A stretch of 64,000 bases of DNA from Atlantibacter hermannii. Lineage in GTDB: Bacteria > Pseudomonadota > Gammaproteobacteria > Enterobacterales > Enterobacteriaceae. The stretch is from positions 1-64,000 of the forward strand of contig LR134136.1 of the NCBI GenBank assembly GCA_900635495.1, given 5' to 3'. A model generated the notes under the pieces. That model was not told where the DNA came from, searched no databases, and worked only from the letters and a program-made list of their open reading frames with translations. Both the position numbers and the translations under genes were made by a program. Below, piece by piece: positions 9,152-17,854 of this stretch. Numbering within the stretch: the first letter of the stretch is position 1; each line of letters begins with the position of its first letter.

Positions 9152-9752
9152 GCTTCCCCTGATCGCGATCCTACGGGGTATTACGCCCGAAGAGGCCGCA
9201 GACCATGTGGGCGCGATTATCGCTGCGGGTTTTGACGCGGTGGAAATTCCGCTGAACTCGCCCGACTGGCAGCAAAGCATCCCTGAGATGGTGAAGTTGT
9301 ATGGCGATAAAGCGCTGATTGGTGCCGGAACGGTACTCCAGCCAGAGCAGGTTGATCAGCTTGCTGACATGGGCTGCAAGCTGATTGTCACGCCCAACAT
9401 CAACACACGGGTTATTCAGCGCGCCGTGGAGTACGGCATGACGGTCTGCCCCGGCTGCGCCACCGCCACTGAAGCATTTGCGGCGCTGGAGGCGGGTGCG
9501 CAGGCGCTGAAAGTGTTCCCCTCGTCTGCCTTTGGCCCTGATTACATCAAAGCGTTAAAAGCCGTTTTGCCCGCCGAAGTGCCGGTATTCGCGGTCGGCG
9601 GCGTGACGCCGGAAAACCTGGCGCAGTGGTTGAACGCAGGCTGCATCGGCGCAGGCCTTGGCAGCGATCTCTACCGGGCAGGGCAGCCGCTCAGCCGCAC
9701 CCAGGAAAAAGCACACGCATTTGTTAATGCATATCGAGAGGCAGTGAAATGA
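9135..9752 (+). CDS. dgoA: 2-dehydro-3-deoxy-6-phosphogalactonate aldolase DgoA
   Basis: DgoA cleaves 2-keto-3-deoxy-6-phosphogalactonate to pyruvate and glyceraldehyde-3-phosphate. It is a class I KDPG/KDPGal aldolase. The ATG at 9135, preceded by AAGGAG at 9121-9126, gives 205 residues starting MQWQTELPLIAILRG. The Schiff-base lysine lies in the segment ALKVFPSSAFGP near residue 126, and E37 in AVEIPLN is the expected catalytic Glu. It overlaps dgoK by 17 bp and dgoD by 4 bp. Confidence 0.94.
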   Translation: MQWQTELPLIAILRGITPEEAADHVGAIIAAGFDAVEIPLNSPDWQQSIPEMVKLYGDKALIGAGTVLQPEQVDQLADMGCKLIVTPNINTRVIQRAVEYGMTVCPGCATATEAFAALEAGAQALKVFPSSAFGPDYIKALKAVLPAEVPVFAVGGVTPENLAQWLNAGCIGAGLGSDLYRAGQPLSRTQEKAHAFVNAYREAVK

Positions 9753-10897
9753 AAATAACCAAACTCACCACGTACCGCTTACCGCCCCGCTGGATGTTCT
9801 TAAAAATCGAAACCGATGAAGGCATTGTCGGCTGGGGAGAACCGGTCATTGAAGGGCGAGCCAAAACGGTTGAAGCAGCGGTGCATGAACTGGGCGAAAT
9901 GTTGATTGGCCAGGACCCGGCGCGCATCAACGACCTGTGGCAAATCATGTATCGCGGCGGATTTTATCGCGGCGGTCCGATATTAATGAGCGCCATTGCC
10001 GGTATCGATCAGGCGCTGTGGGATATTAAAGGCAAAGTCCTGAACGCCCCGGTCTGGCAATTACTGGGCGGCCTGGTGCGCGATAAAATTAAAGCCTACA
10101 GCTGGGTCGGCGGAGACCGTCCGGCAGAGGCGATCGCGGGTATCGAAACGCTCCGTCAAATCGGCTTCGATACGTTTAAATTAAACGGCTGTGAAGAGTT
10201 AGGCGTTATTGACGATTCTCGTAAAGTCGAAGCCGCTGTAAATACCGTGGCGCAAATTCGTGAAGCATTCGGTAATACCATTGAGTTTGGTCTGGACTTT
10301 CATGGCCGCGTCAGTGCGCCGATGGCGAAAATATTAATTAAAGAGCTCGAACCGTACCGTCCGTTGTTTATTGAAGAGCCGGTATTAGCCGAGCAGGCGG
10401 AATATTATCCGCGTCTGGCCGCGCAAACCCATATTCCTATCGCCGCAGGCGAACGCATGTTTTCGCGCTTTGAATTTAAACGCGTACTGGAAGCGGGCGG
10501 CGTCGCGATTTTGCAGCCGGATCTTTCCCACGCGGGCGGGATTACCGAATGCTTTAAAATCGCCGGGATGGCGGAAGCGTACGACGTGGGTCTCGCGCCG
10601 CACTGCCCGCTTGGCCCGATTGCGCTGGCGGCATGCCTGCATATCGACTTTGTCTCCCGTAACGCCGTATTACAGGAACAAAGCATGGGCATTCATTACA
10701 ATCAGGGCGCTGAACTACTCGATTTTGTGAAAAATAAACAAGACTTCGCAATGGAAGGCGGATATTTCCAGCCGTTAATGAAGCCAGGTTTAGGGGTGGA
10801 AATAGACGAAGAGCAGGTTATTGCACGCAGTAAAAACGTCACTGACTGGCGCAATCCATTATGGCGTCATGCGGATGGCAGTGTCGCGGAGTGGTAA
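9749..10897 (+). CDS. dgoD: D-galactonate dehydratase DgoD
   Basis: DgoD dehydrates D-galactonate to 2-keto-3-deoxygalactonate. It belongs to the enolase superfamily (mandelate racemase-like, Mg-dependent). The 382-residue product has the N-terminal capping domain (MKITKLTTYRLPPRWMFLK) and a barrel with metal ligands visible in LDFHGR (near 184), IEEPV (near 210) and AAGERMF (near 237). The catalytic His is in LAPHCPLGPI (near 285). It is coupled to dgoA by an ATGA overlap. Confidence 0.95.
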   Translation: MKITKLTTYRLPPRWMFLKIETDEGIVGWGEPVIEGRAKTVEAAVHELGEMLIGQDPARINDLWQIMYRGGFYRGGPILMSAIAGIDQALWDIKGKVLNAPVWQLLGGLVRDKIKAYSWVGGDRPAEAIAGIETLRQIGFDTFKLNGCEELGVIDDSRKVEAAVNTVAQIREAFGNTIEFGLDFHGRVSAPMAKILIKELEPYRPLFIEEPVLAEQAEYYPRLAAQTHIPIAAGERMFSRFEFKRVLEAGGVAILQPDLSHAGGITECFKIAGMAEAYDVGLAPHCPLGPIALAACLHIDFVSRNAVLQEQSMGIHYNQGAELLDFVKNKQDFAMEGGYFQPLMKPGLGVEIDEEQVIARSKNVTDWRNPLWRHADGSVAEW

Positions 10898-10982
10898 TCA
10901 CACGCTCAGCGTAGCGTGAATAACAATACCGTAGTATCGCCGTAAAAAAATAATTCGATACATCACCCTCTGTATTTCACAG

Positions 10983-11008
10983 GGCATGGTGAGGGGCCTC
11001 GCCATGCC
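10983..11008 (+). other. Stable hairpin in the dgoD-dgoT gap
   Basis: GGCATGGTGAGG at 10983-10994 pairs with CCTCGCCATGCC at 10997-11008, with one mismatch and a 2-nt loop. It sits 20 bp before the dgoT start, inside the operon, with no following T-run. It is more likely an mRNA-stability or partial-attenuation structure than a terminator. A smaller inverted repeat (CACGCT/AGCGTG) lies at 10901-10918. Confidence 0.5.
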
Positions 11009-11028
11009 AAAATCTGGAGACTGACATC

Positions 11029-12321
11029 ATGGATATTTCCGTGACTGCGACAAAACCGACACGTCGCCGCTATGTAACGCTGGTTATGATCTTTATTACG
11101 GTTGTCATTTGCTATGTCGACCGCGCTAACCTGGCGGTAGCTTCAGCCCATATTCAGGAGGAATTTGGCATTACTAAAGCGGAAATGGGTTACGTCTTTT
11201 CCGCCTTCGCCTGGTTATATACGCTCTGCCAGATCCCCGGTGGGTGGTTTCTGGATCGCGTCGGGTCGCGATTAACCTATTTCATCGCCATTCTGGGTTG
11301 GTCAGTGGCGACGCTATTTCAGGGGTTCGCGACGGGATTATTATCTTTGATTGGTTTGCGTGCGATTACCGGTATTTTTGAAGCGCCCGCGTTCCCGACA
11401 AATAACCGTATGGTGACCAGCTGGTTCCCGGAACATGAGCGCGCGTCGGCGGTGGGTTTTTACACCTCCGGGCAATTTGTCGGTCTGGCGTTTTTAACGC
11501 CGCTGCTTATCTGGATCCAGGAGCTGCTGAGCTGGCACTGGGTGTTTATCGTCACTGGCGGCATCGGCATTATCTGGTCGTTTATCTGGATTAAAGTGTA
11601 TCAGCCGCCGCGTCGCAGCAAAGGGATCAATAAGGCCGAGCTGGATTATATCCGTGAGGGTGGCGGCCTGGTGGATGGTGATGCGCCAGTCGAGAAGAAA
11701 GCGCGTACGCCGTTGACCCGGGCCGACTGGAAACTGGTATTCCACCGTAAACTGATCGGCGTGTATTTAGGCCAGTTCGCTGTCACCTCCACCCTGTGGT
11801 TTTTCCTGACCTGGTTCCCGAATTACCTCACTCAGGAGAAAGGCATCACCGCGTTGAAAGCCGGGTTTATGACCACTGTGCCGTTCCTGGCGGCCTTCTT
11901 TGGGGTGCTGCTTTCCGGCTGGGTCGCCGATCGCCTGGTCCGCCGTGGGCATTCGCTGGGTGTAGCGCGGAAAACGCCGATTATCTGCGGGCTGTTGATT
12001 TCTACCTGCATCATGGGCGCTAACTATACCAACGATCCGGTATGGATAATGACGCTGATGGCGCTGGCGTTCTTCGGCAATGGTTTTGCCTCTATTACCT
12101 GGTCGCTGGTCTCCTCACTCGCACCGATGCGCCTGATCGGCTTAACCGGCGGGGTGTTTAACTTTGTCGGCGGTTTGGGCGGGATTACGGTGCCGCTGGT
12201 TGTCGGCTATTTAGCGCAGGGCTACGGATTCGCGCCTGCTCTGGTCTATATCTCGGTGGTCGCATTGCTTGGTGCCTGCTCCTATATCTTGCTGGTGGGT
12301 GACGTGAAACGCGTCGGTTAA
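11029..12321 (+). CDS. dgoT: D-galactonate transporter DgoT (MFS)
   Basis: DgoT imports D-galactonate with protons across the inner membrane. The 430-residue product has twelve predicted hydrophobic segments. It carries the anion:cation symporter family features CYVDRANLAVA in TM1, IPGGWFLDRVGSR after TM2, and a central basic loop around residues 190-235. The start follows a TGGAGA Shine-Dalgarno sequence. It is the last gene of the dgo operon, followed by a strong terminator. Confidence 0.94.
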   Translation: MDISVTATKPTRRRYVTLVMIFITVVICYVDRANLAVASAHIQEEFGITKAEMGYVFSAFAWLYTLCQIPGGWFLDRVGSRLTYFIAILGWSVATLFQGFATGLLSLIGLRAITGIFEAPAFPTNNRMVTSWFPEHERASAVGFYTSGQFVGLAFLTPLLIWIQELLSWHWVFIVTGGIGIIWSFIWIKVYQPPRRSKGINKAELDYIREGGGLVDGDAPVEKKARTPLTRADWKLVFHRKLIGVYLGQFAVTSTLWFFLTWFPNYLTQEKGITALKAGFMTTVPFLAAFFGVLLSGWVADRLVRRGHSLGVARKTPIICGLLISTCIMGANYTNDPVWIMTLMALAFFGNGFASITWSLVSSLAPMRLIGLTGGVFNFVGGLGGITVPLVVGYLAQGYGFAPALVYISVVALLGACSYILLVGDVKRVG

Positions 12322-12326
12322 TTAAT

Positions 12327-12357
12327 CCCGGCGCCTGTAATAAGGCGCCGGTTATTT
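12327..12357 (+). terminator. Terminator after dgoT
   Basis: CCGGCGCC pairs with GGCGCCGG around a TGTAATAA loop and is followed by TTATTT. It ends the dgo operon six bases after the dgoT stop. Confidence 0.8.
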
Positions 12358-12400
12358 AGCGTAAACTGACAGGCATTCACGCTATTTGCAGAGCCAGTTT

Positions 12401-13657
12401 ATGAAGCAACTCACTTTCGCTCCCCGTCATCACCAACTCACTAATATCAACACCTGGACGCCAGACAGCCAGTGGCTGGCGTTTGACGTTCGCCCTTCCG
12501 GCGCCTCCTTTACCGGAGAAACCATCGAACGCGTTAATGTCGCGACGGGGGAGATCGACGTGCTTTACCGCGCCACTCAGGGCGCGCATGTCGGGGTCGT
12601 AACGGTTAATCCGCATAAAGAACAGTATGTGTTTATCCACGGCCCGGAAAACCCGGATGCAACCTGGCAATATGATTTTCACCATCGGCGCGGCGTCTTG
12701 CTGGAAAACGGCCTGGTGCAAAATCTGGATGCCATGGATATCACGCCGCCGTTTACCCCTGGCGCGCTTCGTGGGGGCAGCCATGTCCATGTCTTTAGTC
12801 CGGATGGCGAGTGGGTGAGTTTTACCTATAACGATCATGTGATGCATGAGTACGACCCGAAACAGGATTTACGTAATGTTGGCGTGGCGTTGCCGATTGG
12901 GCCGGTCACGCCGCCTTGCCGTCATCCGCGTGAATACGCCGGGCAATACTGGTGTGCGTTAGTCAGCCGCACCACGCCGGAACCAACGCCGGGCAGTGAT
13001 GAAATCAACCGCGCGTATGAAGAAGGCTGGGTGGGCGCACACGGTTACCGTAAACCTGATGGTTCCGTTCAGCGTCGGGCGCTGGCGTTTATTGGCGACA
13101 CGCTCAGCGTCGAAGGTGAAAAAATCCCCGAACTGTTTATCGTCGATTTACCGGAAAACGCAGAGCAATGGCGGCAGGCAGGCGATGAACCTCTGGAAGG
13201 CACCGCGGCCACGCTGCCCGCGCCGCCAGCGGGCGTGACTCAGCGTCGGCTCACTTTTACCCATCACCGATCCTGGCCGGGACTGGTGAATACGCCGCGC
13301 CACTGGGTGCGCGTTAATCCCCAGGGCGACGCTATCGCATTTCTTATGCGTGATGAGCGCGGCGTGGCGCAGTTGTGGGTGATCTCGCCGAATGGCGGCC
13401 AACCGAAGCAAGTCACTTTCAGCGAGACGGGGGTGGAGTCGGCATTTAACTGGCATCCGAACGGTGAGTGGCTGGGCTTCATTCATCAGGGGAGTGTGGC
13501 GATGTGTCACGCCGCCACCGGTGACATCACGCCGCTAACCCGCCAACATTCACCTTCCGGCGACGCCGTGGTTTTTTCACCGGATGGAAAACGGGTGGCC
13601 TGGATGGCCGGTAAAGATGGATATCAGCAGCTCTGGATGACAGAAACCGGTCATTGA
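12401..13657 (+). CDS. yidR: YidR, DUF3748 beta-propeller protein
   Basis: This is an E. coli YidR homologue of unknown function. ATG 12401 gives MKQLTFAPRHHQLTN and 418 residues, close to E. coli. The repeated segments resemble TolB-like propeller blades, for example WTPDSQWLAFDVRPSG, FSPDGEWVSFTYN, WHPNGEWLGFI and FSPDGKRVAWMAG. No signal peptide is visible, so it is probably cytosolic. It converges on yidQ with a 7-bp overlap. Confidence 0.88.
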   Translation: MKQLTFAPRHHQLTNINTWTPDSQWLAFDVRPSGASFTGETIERVNVATGEIDVLYRATQGAHVGVVTVNPHKEQYVFIHGPENPDATWQYDFHHRRGVLLENGLVQNLDAMDITPPFTPGALRGGSHVHVFSPDGEWVSFTYNDHVMHEYDPKQDLRNVGVALPIGPVTPPCRHPREYAGQYWCALVSRTTPEPTPGSDEINRAYEEGWVGAHGYRKPDGSVQRRALAFIGDTLSVEGEKIPELFIVDLPENAEQWRQAGDEPLEGTAATLPAPPAGVTQRRLTFTHHRSWPGLVNTPRHWVRVNPQGDAIAFLMRDERGVAQLWVISPNGGQPKQVTFSETGVESAFNWHPNGEWLGFIHQGSVAMCHAATGDITPLTRQHSPSGDAVVFSPDGKRVAWMAGKDGYQQLWMTETGH

Positions 13658-13977
13658 TAGTCTGACGGCGGGATCACGCTATTAATCGCGTGATTCTTCT
13701 GCTCGCTCTCTTCAACGCGCGATTTGACGGATTTATCGGTACGGAAAATGTCCCAGGGCAACAGCACCGTATCCATAACGGCGGTGAAGGGTAAATCCAG
13801 CGCGATCAGCGGTTTAAAACCCCAGCTGATGCTGTCATCGCCGAGATGATCGACGCTGGTGCGTGTGCCGGGGTAAACGCCTTTATCGCCGCCGCCAGTG
13901 TGGGTCATCACGCTGGAGCAGCCGCCCAGCAGCGTAAGCATGTAGCCGAGCGTTAAAATCCGTATCAAAATTTTCAT
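13651..13977 (-). CDS. yidQ: YidQ-family lipoprotein
   Basis: A 108-residue protein with a type II signal peptide. The lipobox LGGC, with lipid-modified Cys near residue 20, follows a hydrophobic stretch. The mature part SSVMTHTGGG...PWDIFRTDKSVKSRVE matches the YidQ/YceK lipoprotein family. Its role is unknown. It is transcribed towards yidR, and the two stop codons overlap. Confidence 0.88.
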   Translation of the reverse strand: MKILIRILTLGYMLTLLGGCSSVMTHTGGGDKGVYPGTRTSVDHLGDDSISWGFKPLIALDLPFTAVMDTVLLPWDIFRTDKSVKSRVEESEQKNHAINSVIPPSDYQ

Positions 13978-14144
13978 TGTCGTTATTGTCTACATTCGTG
14001 GCATCGTTTCGATCAAGTCGGAGCGGCATACCTTCTCGCCCACCACAGAACTATCGTCCTGTCACTTAATCGGCATATTCCCATTGCGCTAAAAACAGTC
14101 TACGCAAAGAAACGTAAACCAACAAAAAATCCTCTGTTTTAAGA

Positions 14145-14171
14145 CTTGAAATGGCGACGGGCACCACCATT
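14145..14171 (+). promoter_or_regulatory. Sigma-32 heat-shock promoter of ibpAB
   Basis: The -35 element CTTGAAA (14145-14151) and the -10 element CACCATT (14165-14171) are separated by 13 bp. They match the RpoH consensus and lie about 105 bp before ibpA, where the E. coli ibp heat-shock promoter is found. Confidence 0.75.
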
Positions 14172-14184
14172 TTAAGAATACAGT

Positions 14185-14275
14185 CATCAACGACGTGCCG
14201 TCAGGACGTTTTGACTTAACGCCTGTCCCGTCGGGAAGGCAGATAATTTCTCGCTGATATCAGGAGTCTTTTTTT
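14185..14275 (+). promoter_or_regulatory. ROSE-type RNA thermometer in the ibpA leader
   Basis: The leader just before ibpA has the ROSE layout. A TCTCGCTGAT segment (14249-14258) can pair across the Shine-Dalgarno AGGAG (14262-14266), with upstream hairpins around CCCGTCGGG. E. coli ibpA carries such a thermometer, which opens on heat. I call this from position and the U-CGCU/AGGAG pairing. I did not compute a fold. Confidence 0.6.
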
Positions 14276-14690
14276 ATGCGTAATTTCGATCTCTCTCCGC
14301 TATACCGTTCTGCAATTGGTTTTGACCGTCTGTTCAAACCTGCTGGAAAACAACCAGAGCCAAAGCAACGGCGGCTATCCTCCGTATAACGTAGAGCTGG
14401 TGGACGAAAACCATTACCGCATCGCTATCGCTGTTGCGGGATTCGCTGAAAGCGAACTGGAGATCACCGCCCAGGACAACATGCTGGTGGTGAAAGGCGC
14501 CCATGCCGCCGAACAGAAAGAGCGTACCTACCTTTATCAGGGTATCGCCGAGCGCAATTTCGAGCGCAAATTCCAGCTTGCCGAAAATATTCATGTTCGC
14601 GGCGCGAACCTGGTGAACGGCCTGCTGTACATCGATTTAGAACGTGTCATTCCTGAAGCGAACAAGCCACGTCGTATCGAAATCAACTAA
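14276..14690 (+). CDS. ibpA: Small heat-shock protein IbpA (frameshifted as given)
   Basis: IbpA is an alpha-crystallin-type holdase that coats aggregates with IbpB and hands clients to ClpB/DnaK. The true start ATG 14276 encodes [20 protein letters not shown]. An extra A in the run AAA at 14336-14338 then shifts the frame. Removing it restores [13 protein letters not shown] and a 137-residue protein like other enterobacterial IbpA. The rest, with the crystallin fold ending [12 protein letters not shown] and the C-terminal IEIN, is intact. A one-base sequencing error is more likely than a real mutation. Confidence 0.85.
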
Positions 14691-14739
14691 TTTCCCCGGG
14701 CCGCGACGGCGGCCTTATCACCGTGCTCGCCGACAGGGA

Positions 14740-14796
14740 GCACACTGCAAGCATGAGCTTGCAGGTTTTCACTCGCTTCTTTGAAGGAGAATAACC
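14740..14796 (+). promoter_or_regulatory. Possible second RNA thermometer before ibpB
   Basis: TCGCTTC (14773-14779) faces GAAGGAGA (14783-14790) across a three-base TTT turn, so the ibpB Shine-Dalgarno sequence would be sequestered. An upstream hairpin, TGCAAGC/GCTTGCA, precedes it. E. coli ibpB is also reported to have a thermometer. The fold was judged by eye. Confidence 0.5.
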
Positions 14797-15225
14797 ATGC
14801 GTAACTACGATTTATCCCCGCTTCTGCGTCAGTGGATTGGCTTTGACAAACTGGCAAATGCCCTGCAAAACACGGCTGAAAACCAGACGTTTCCCCCCTA
14901 CAACATCGAGAAAAGCGATGATAACCATTACCGCATTACGCTTGCGGTGGCCGGGTTCCGTCAGGAAGATTTAGACATTCAGCTGGAAGGTGCGCGCCTG
15001 ACCGTAAAAGGCACCCCGGAGAAACCTGAACATGAGCCGAAATGGCTGCATCAGGGGCTGGTGACTCAACCGTTTAACCTGAGCTTCACCCTGGCCGACC
15101 ATATGGAAGTGTCCGGCGCGACCTTTACCAATGGTTTGCTGCATATCGATCTGGTGCGGAATATCCCGGAAGCGATGGCTCCGCAGCGTATCGCCATTAG
15201 CGAACGCCCTGCGTTGAATAGCTAA
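14797..15225 (+). CDS. ibpB: Small heat-shock protein IbpB
   Basis: IbpB is the partner of IbpA that promotes disaggregation by reducing assembly size. The 142-residue product begins MRNYDLSPLLRQWIGFDKL and has an intact alpha-crystallin domain (about 35-125). It has the conserved FTNGLLHIDL segment and the C-terminal IAI motif for oligomer contacts. It lies 106 bp after ibpA in the same operon, with a GAAGGAG Shine-Dalgarno sequence. A terminator follows. Confidence 0.95.
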   Translation: MRNYDLSPLLRQWIGFDKLANALQNTAENQTFPPYNIEKSDDNHYRITLAVAGFRQEDLDIQLEGARLTVKGTPEKPEHEPKWLHQGLVTQPFNLSFTLADHMEVSGATFTNGLLHIDLVRNIPEAMAPQRIAISERPALNS

Positions 15226-15234
15226 ACCGTACGG

Positions 15235-15260
15235 CGCGCTCCCTGACGGGGAGCGCGTTT
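15235..15260 (+). terminator. Terminator after ibpB
   Basis: A strong stem, CGCGCTCCC paired with GGGGAGCGCG around a TGAC loop, is followed by only three T residues. It is placed nine bases past the ibpB stop. Confidence 0.7.
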
Positions 15261-15380
15261 GAGCGAACTACCCCCATCGTGTTACATGCCCCTGCAAATT
15301 GTGCGCTAACCCCCCATTCATTCCGCCTGAGCTCTGCCAGAATCCCATGTAACATTCGTGTTTTTTCACAGGGAATCGGT

Positions 15381-17042
15381 ATGAGTGAGATTGCGTTAAC
15401 GGTTTCCATCCTGGCGCTGGTCGCAGTGGTTGGATTATGGATCGGCAACGTCAAAATTCGCGGCGTTGGGCTTGGCATTGGTGGCGTGCTGTTTGGCGGC
15501 ATTATTGTGGGGCATTTCGTCGAACAAGCCGGGATTGGCCTTAACGTCCATATGCTGCATTTCATTCAGGAGTTTGGGCTGATCCTGTTTGTGTACACCA
15601 TAGGCATCCAGGTTGGACCGGGCTTTTTCTCCTCATTACGCGTCTCCGGACTGCGACTCAATTTATTCGCTATTCTCATCGTGGCGCTTGGTGGCGTTGT
15701 CACCGCCGTGCTGCATAAGATTTTCGATATTCCCTTGCCGGTGGTGCTCGGCATCTTTTCCGGCGCGGTCACCAATACGCCTGCCCTCGGCGCGGGACAA
15801 CAAATCCTTGCCGACTTAGGCACACCGGCCGCTATCGTCGATCAGATGGGTATGAGCTATGCCATGGCTTATCCGTTTGGTATTTGCGGCATTCTTATCA
15901 CCATGTGGCTGATCCGCGTGGTTTTTCGCATCAATGTGGATAGCGAGGCCGCGCAACATGACGCCAGCAACGGCTTCAGCCATGCGCAGCTTCATACCAT
16001 CAACCTTCGCGTTGAAAACCCCAACCTCAATATGCTGGCGATTCAGGATGTCCCGATCCTCAACAGCGATACCATTATCTGTTCCCGTCTGAAACGCGAA
16101 AACGAGCTGATGGTGCCATCGCCTAACACCGTGGTGCAGATAGGTGATTTGCTGCACCTGGTAGGCCGCGAAAAGGATTTGCATAACGCGCAGCTGGTGA
16201 TTGGCAAAGAAGTGGATACCTCGCTGTCAACGCACGGCACCGAACTGCGCGTCGAGCGCGTGGTGGTGACCAACGAAAAAGTGTTCGGCAAGAAAATCCG
16301 CGATCTGCAGTTTAAACAGCGCTATGACGTGGTGATCTCCCGGCTTAACCGCGCCGGGGTCGAGCTGGTGGCAAGCAGCAATGCCAGCTTACAGTTTGGC
16401 GATATCCTGAACCTTGTAGGTCGTCCGGCATCGATTGACGCCGTCGCAGCAGAAGTCGGCAACGCGCAGCAAAAATTGCAGCAGGTGCAAATGCTGCCGG
16501 TATTTATTGGTATCGGGCTGGGCGTGCTGTTGGGATCTATCCCGCTGTTTATTCCGGGTTTCCCGGCGGCGCTACGGCTGGGGCTGGCAGGCGGGCCATT
16601 GATTATGGCGCTCATTCTCGGGCGTATCGGCACCATTGGTAAGCTGTACTGGTTTATGCCGCCCAGCGCTAACCTTGCGTTACGCGAACTGGGCATTGTG
16701 CTTTTTCTGTCGGTTGTGGGGCTTAAATCCGGCGGCGATTTTGTGGATACGCTGCTCGCTGGCAGCGGCATAAGCTGGATTGCCTATGGTGCGATTATTA
16801 CCGCCGTACCGCTTATTACCGTCGGAATACTTGCGCGGATATTCGCCCGTATGAACTATCTGACCTTATGCGGAATGCTGGCAGGCTCAATGACCGATCC
16901 ACCCGCGCTGGCATTCGCCAACAACCTTCACGCCACCAGCGGCGCAGCGGCGCTCTCTTATGCCACGGTTTATCCGCTGGTGATGTTTTTACGGATTATT
17001 ACGCCCCAGTTACTGGCTGTCCTGTTCTGGGGCATGGGCTAA
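15381..17042 (+). CDS. yidE: Putative transporter YidE (AAE family, two RCK_C domains)
   Basis: YidE is an inner-membrane protein of the aspartate:alanine exchanger family with unknown substrate. ATG 15381 gives 553 residues, exactly the E. coli length, beginning MSEIALTVSILALV. It has two blocks of about five membrane helices (roughly 1-185 and 370-553), each with a duplicated motif such as FSGAVTNTPALGAGQQ and LAGSMTDPPALAFAN. They flank two TrkA_C/RCK_C domains near 190-370. Upstream in-frame codons back to 15279 are not conserved. Confidence 0.92.
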   Translation: MSEIALTVSILALVAVVGLWIGNVKIRGVGLGIGGVLFGGIIVGHFVEQAGIGLNVHMLHFIQEFGLILFVYTIGIQVGPGFFSSLRVSGLRLNLFAILIVALGGVVTAVLHKIFDIPLPVVLGIFSGAVTNTPALGAGQQILADLGTPAAIVDQMGMSYAMAYPFGICGILITMWLIRVVFRINVDSEAAQHDASNGFSHAQLHTINLRVENPNLNMLAIQDVPILNSDTIICSRLKRENELMVPSPNTVVQIGDLLHLVGREKDLHNAQLVIGKEVDTSLSTHGTELRVERVVVTNEKVFGKKIRDLQFKQRYDVVISRLNRAGVELVASSNASLQFGDILNLVGRPASIDAVAAEVGNAQQKLQQVQMLPVFIGIGLGVLLGSIPLFIPGFPAALRLGLAGGPLIMALILGRIGTIGKLYWFMPPSANLALRELGIVLFLSVVGLKSGGDFVDTLLAGSGISWIAYGAIITAVPLITVGILARIFARMNYLTLCGMLAGSMTDPPALAFANNLHATSGAAALSYATVYPLVMFLRIITPQLLAVLFWGMG

Positions 17043-17061
17043 CGTGATGCGTGTTGCTCTC

Positions 17062-17091
17062 AAAACCGGCGCTCAATGCGCCGGTTTTTTT
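17062..17091 (+). terminator. Terminator after yidE
   Basis: AAAACCGGCG pairs with CGCCGGTTTTTTT around CTCAATG. This is a classic intrinsic terminator 20 bp past yidE. Confidence 0.9.
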
Positions 17092-17175
17092 ATCGATAAA
17101 ATCATGCCAGGCTATACAGGAGCCCCGGCAGGGTATGGCCGGGCGGAACGATCGTGTCGGGCATAAGGATTGACC

Positions 17176-17523
17176 ATGAAAATTTCGCAGATCGGGGAAG
17201 CGCCGGATTACCGTTTCTCACTGGCCAATGAACGCACGTTTTTAGCCTGGATCCGCACCGCGCTGGGGTTTTTAGCTGCGGGTGTGGGCCTTGATCAACT
17301 TGCGCCCGACCTCGCCACGCCGCTGGTACGGGAAATTATGTCGTTATTGCTGTGCATTTTTTCCGGCGGCATTGCGCTGTATGGCTATTTGCGCTGGCTT
17401 AATAACGAAAAAGCGATGCGCCTGAAGCAGGATTTTGTCTATACCCGCAGCCTGAAAACAATCAGTGTCGCCATGGTGCTGATTGCGGCGGCGGTGATTG
17501 TGATGGTGATACTCGGTGGCTAA
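17176..17523 (+). CDS. yidH: YidH, DUF202 membrane protein
   Basis: A 115-residue inner-membrane protein with three hydrophobic helices and the DUF202 signature LANERTFLAWIRTALGFLA near the N-terminus. ATG 17176 follows AAGGA and matches E. coli YidH (MKIS start). Function is unknown. It overlaps yidG by 8 bp, and both are DUF202 proteins. Confidence 0.92.
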   Translation: MKISQIGEAPDYRFSLANERTFLAWIRTALGFLAAGVGLDQLAPDLATPLVREIMSLLLCIFSGGIALYGYLRWLNNEKAMRLKQDFVYTRSLKTISVAMVLIAAAVIVMVILGG

Positions 17524-17854
17524 TGCTCCGCGCGATCCGGGTTTACAACCGGAGCGCACTTCTCTGGCCTGGCTGCGCACGCTGCTGGGTTATGGCGCAT
17601 TGCTGGCGCTGGCCTTGCGCCACAGCTGGTATCAGGCGGGCGCGCTGTTCTGGCTGTCGTTGGTTATTCTCGGGCTGGTCAGCGCGCTGATTTACATCTT
17701 TGTACGCCAGCGCAATCTGATGGATATCGCACGTTGCGACTTTTCAGACCGGCGTTCATTGCGCGGCAAACTGTTTATCGCGCTGGCGGTGATGTTGCTG
17801 GCGCTGCTGTTTAGCGTTTCCCACCTGCATAACATCCTGACACTGTCAGCTTAA
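17516..17854 (+). CDS. yidG: YidG, DUF202 membrane protein
   Basis: A 112-residue paralogue of YidH with the same motif (LQPERTSLAWLRTLLGYGA) and three membrane spans. I use the GTG at 17516, which overlaps yidH and gives MANAPRDPGLQPERTS, aligned with E. coli YidG. The product is unknown, and the pair probably forms a membrane complex. Its stop overlaps the convergent emrD stop. Confidence 0.9.
   Translation: MANAPRDPGLQPERTSLAWLRTLLGYGALLALALRHSWYQAGALFWLSLVILGLVSALIYIFVRQRNLMDIARCDFSDRRSLRGKLFIALAVMLLALLFSVSHLHNILTLSA

Noticed and set aside
14316..14690. Separate 124-codon start of ibpA at 14316
   Set aside because: The frame lacks the conserved N-terminus, which is encoded from 14276 in another frame; one extra A explains it.
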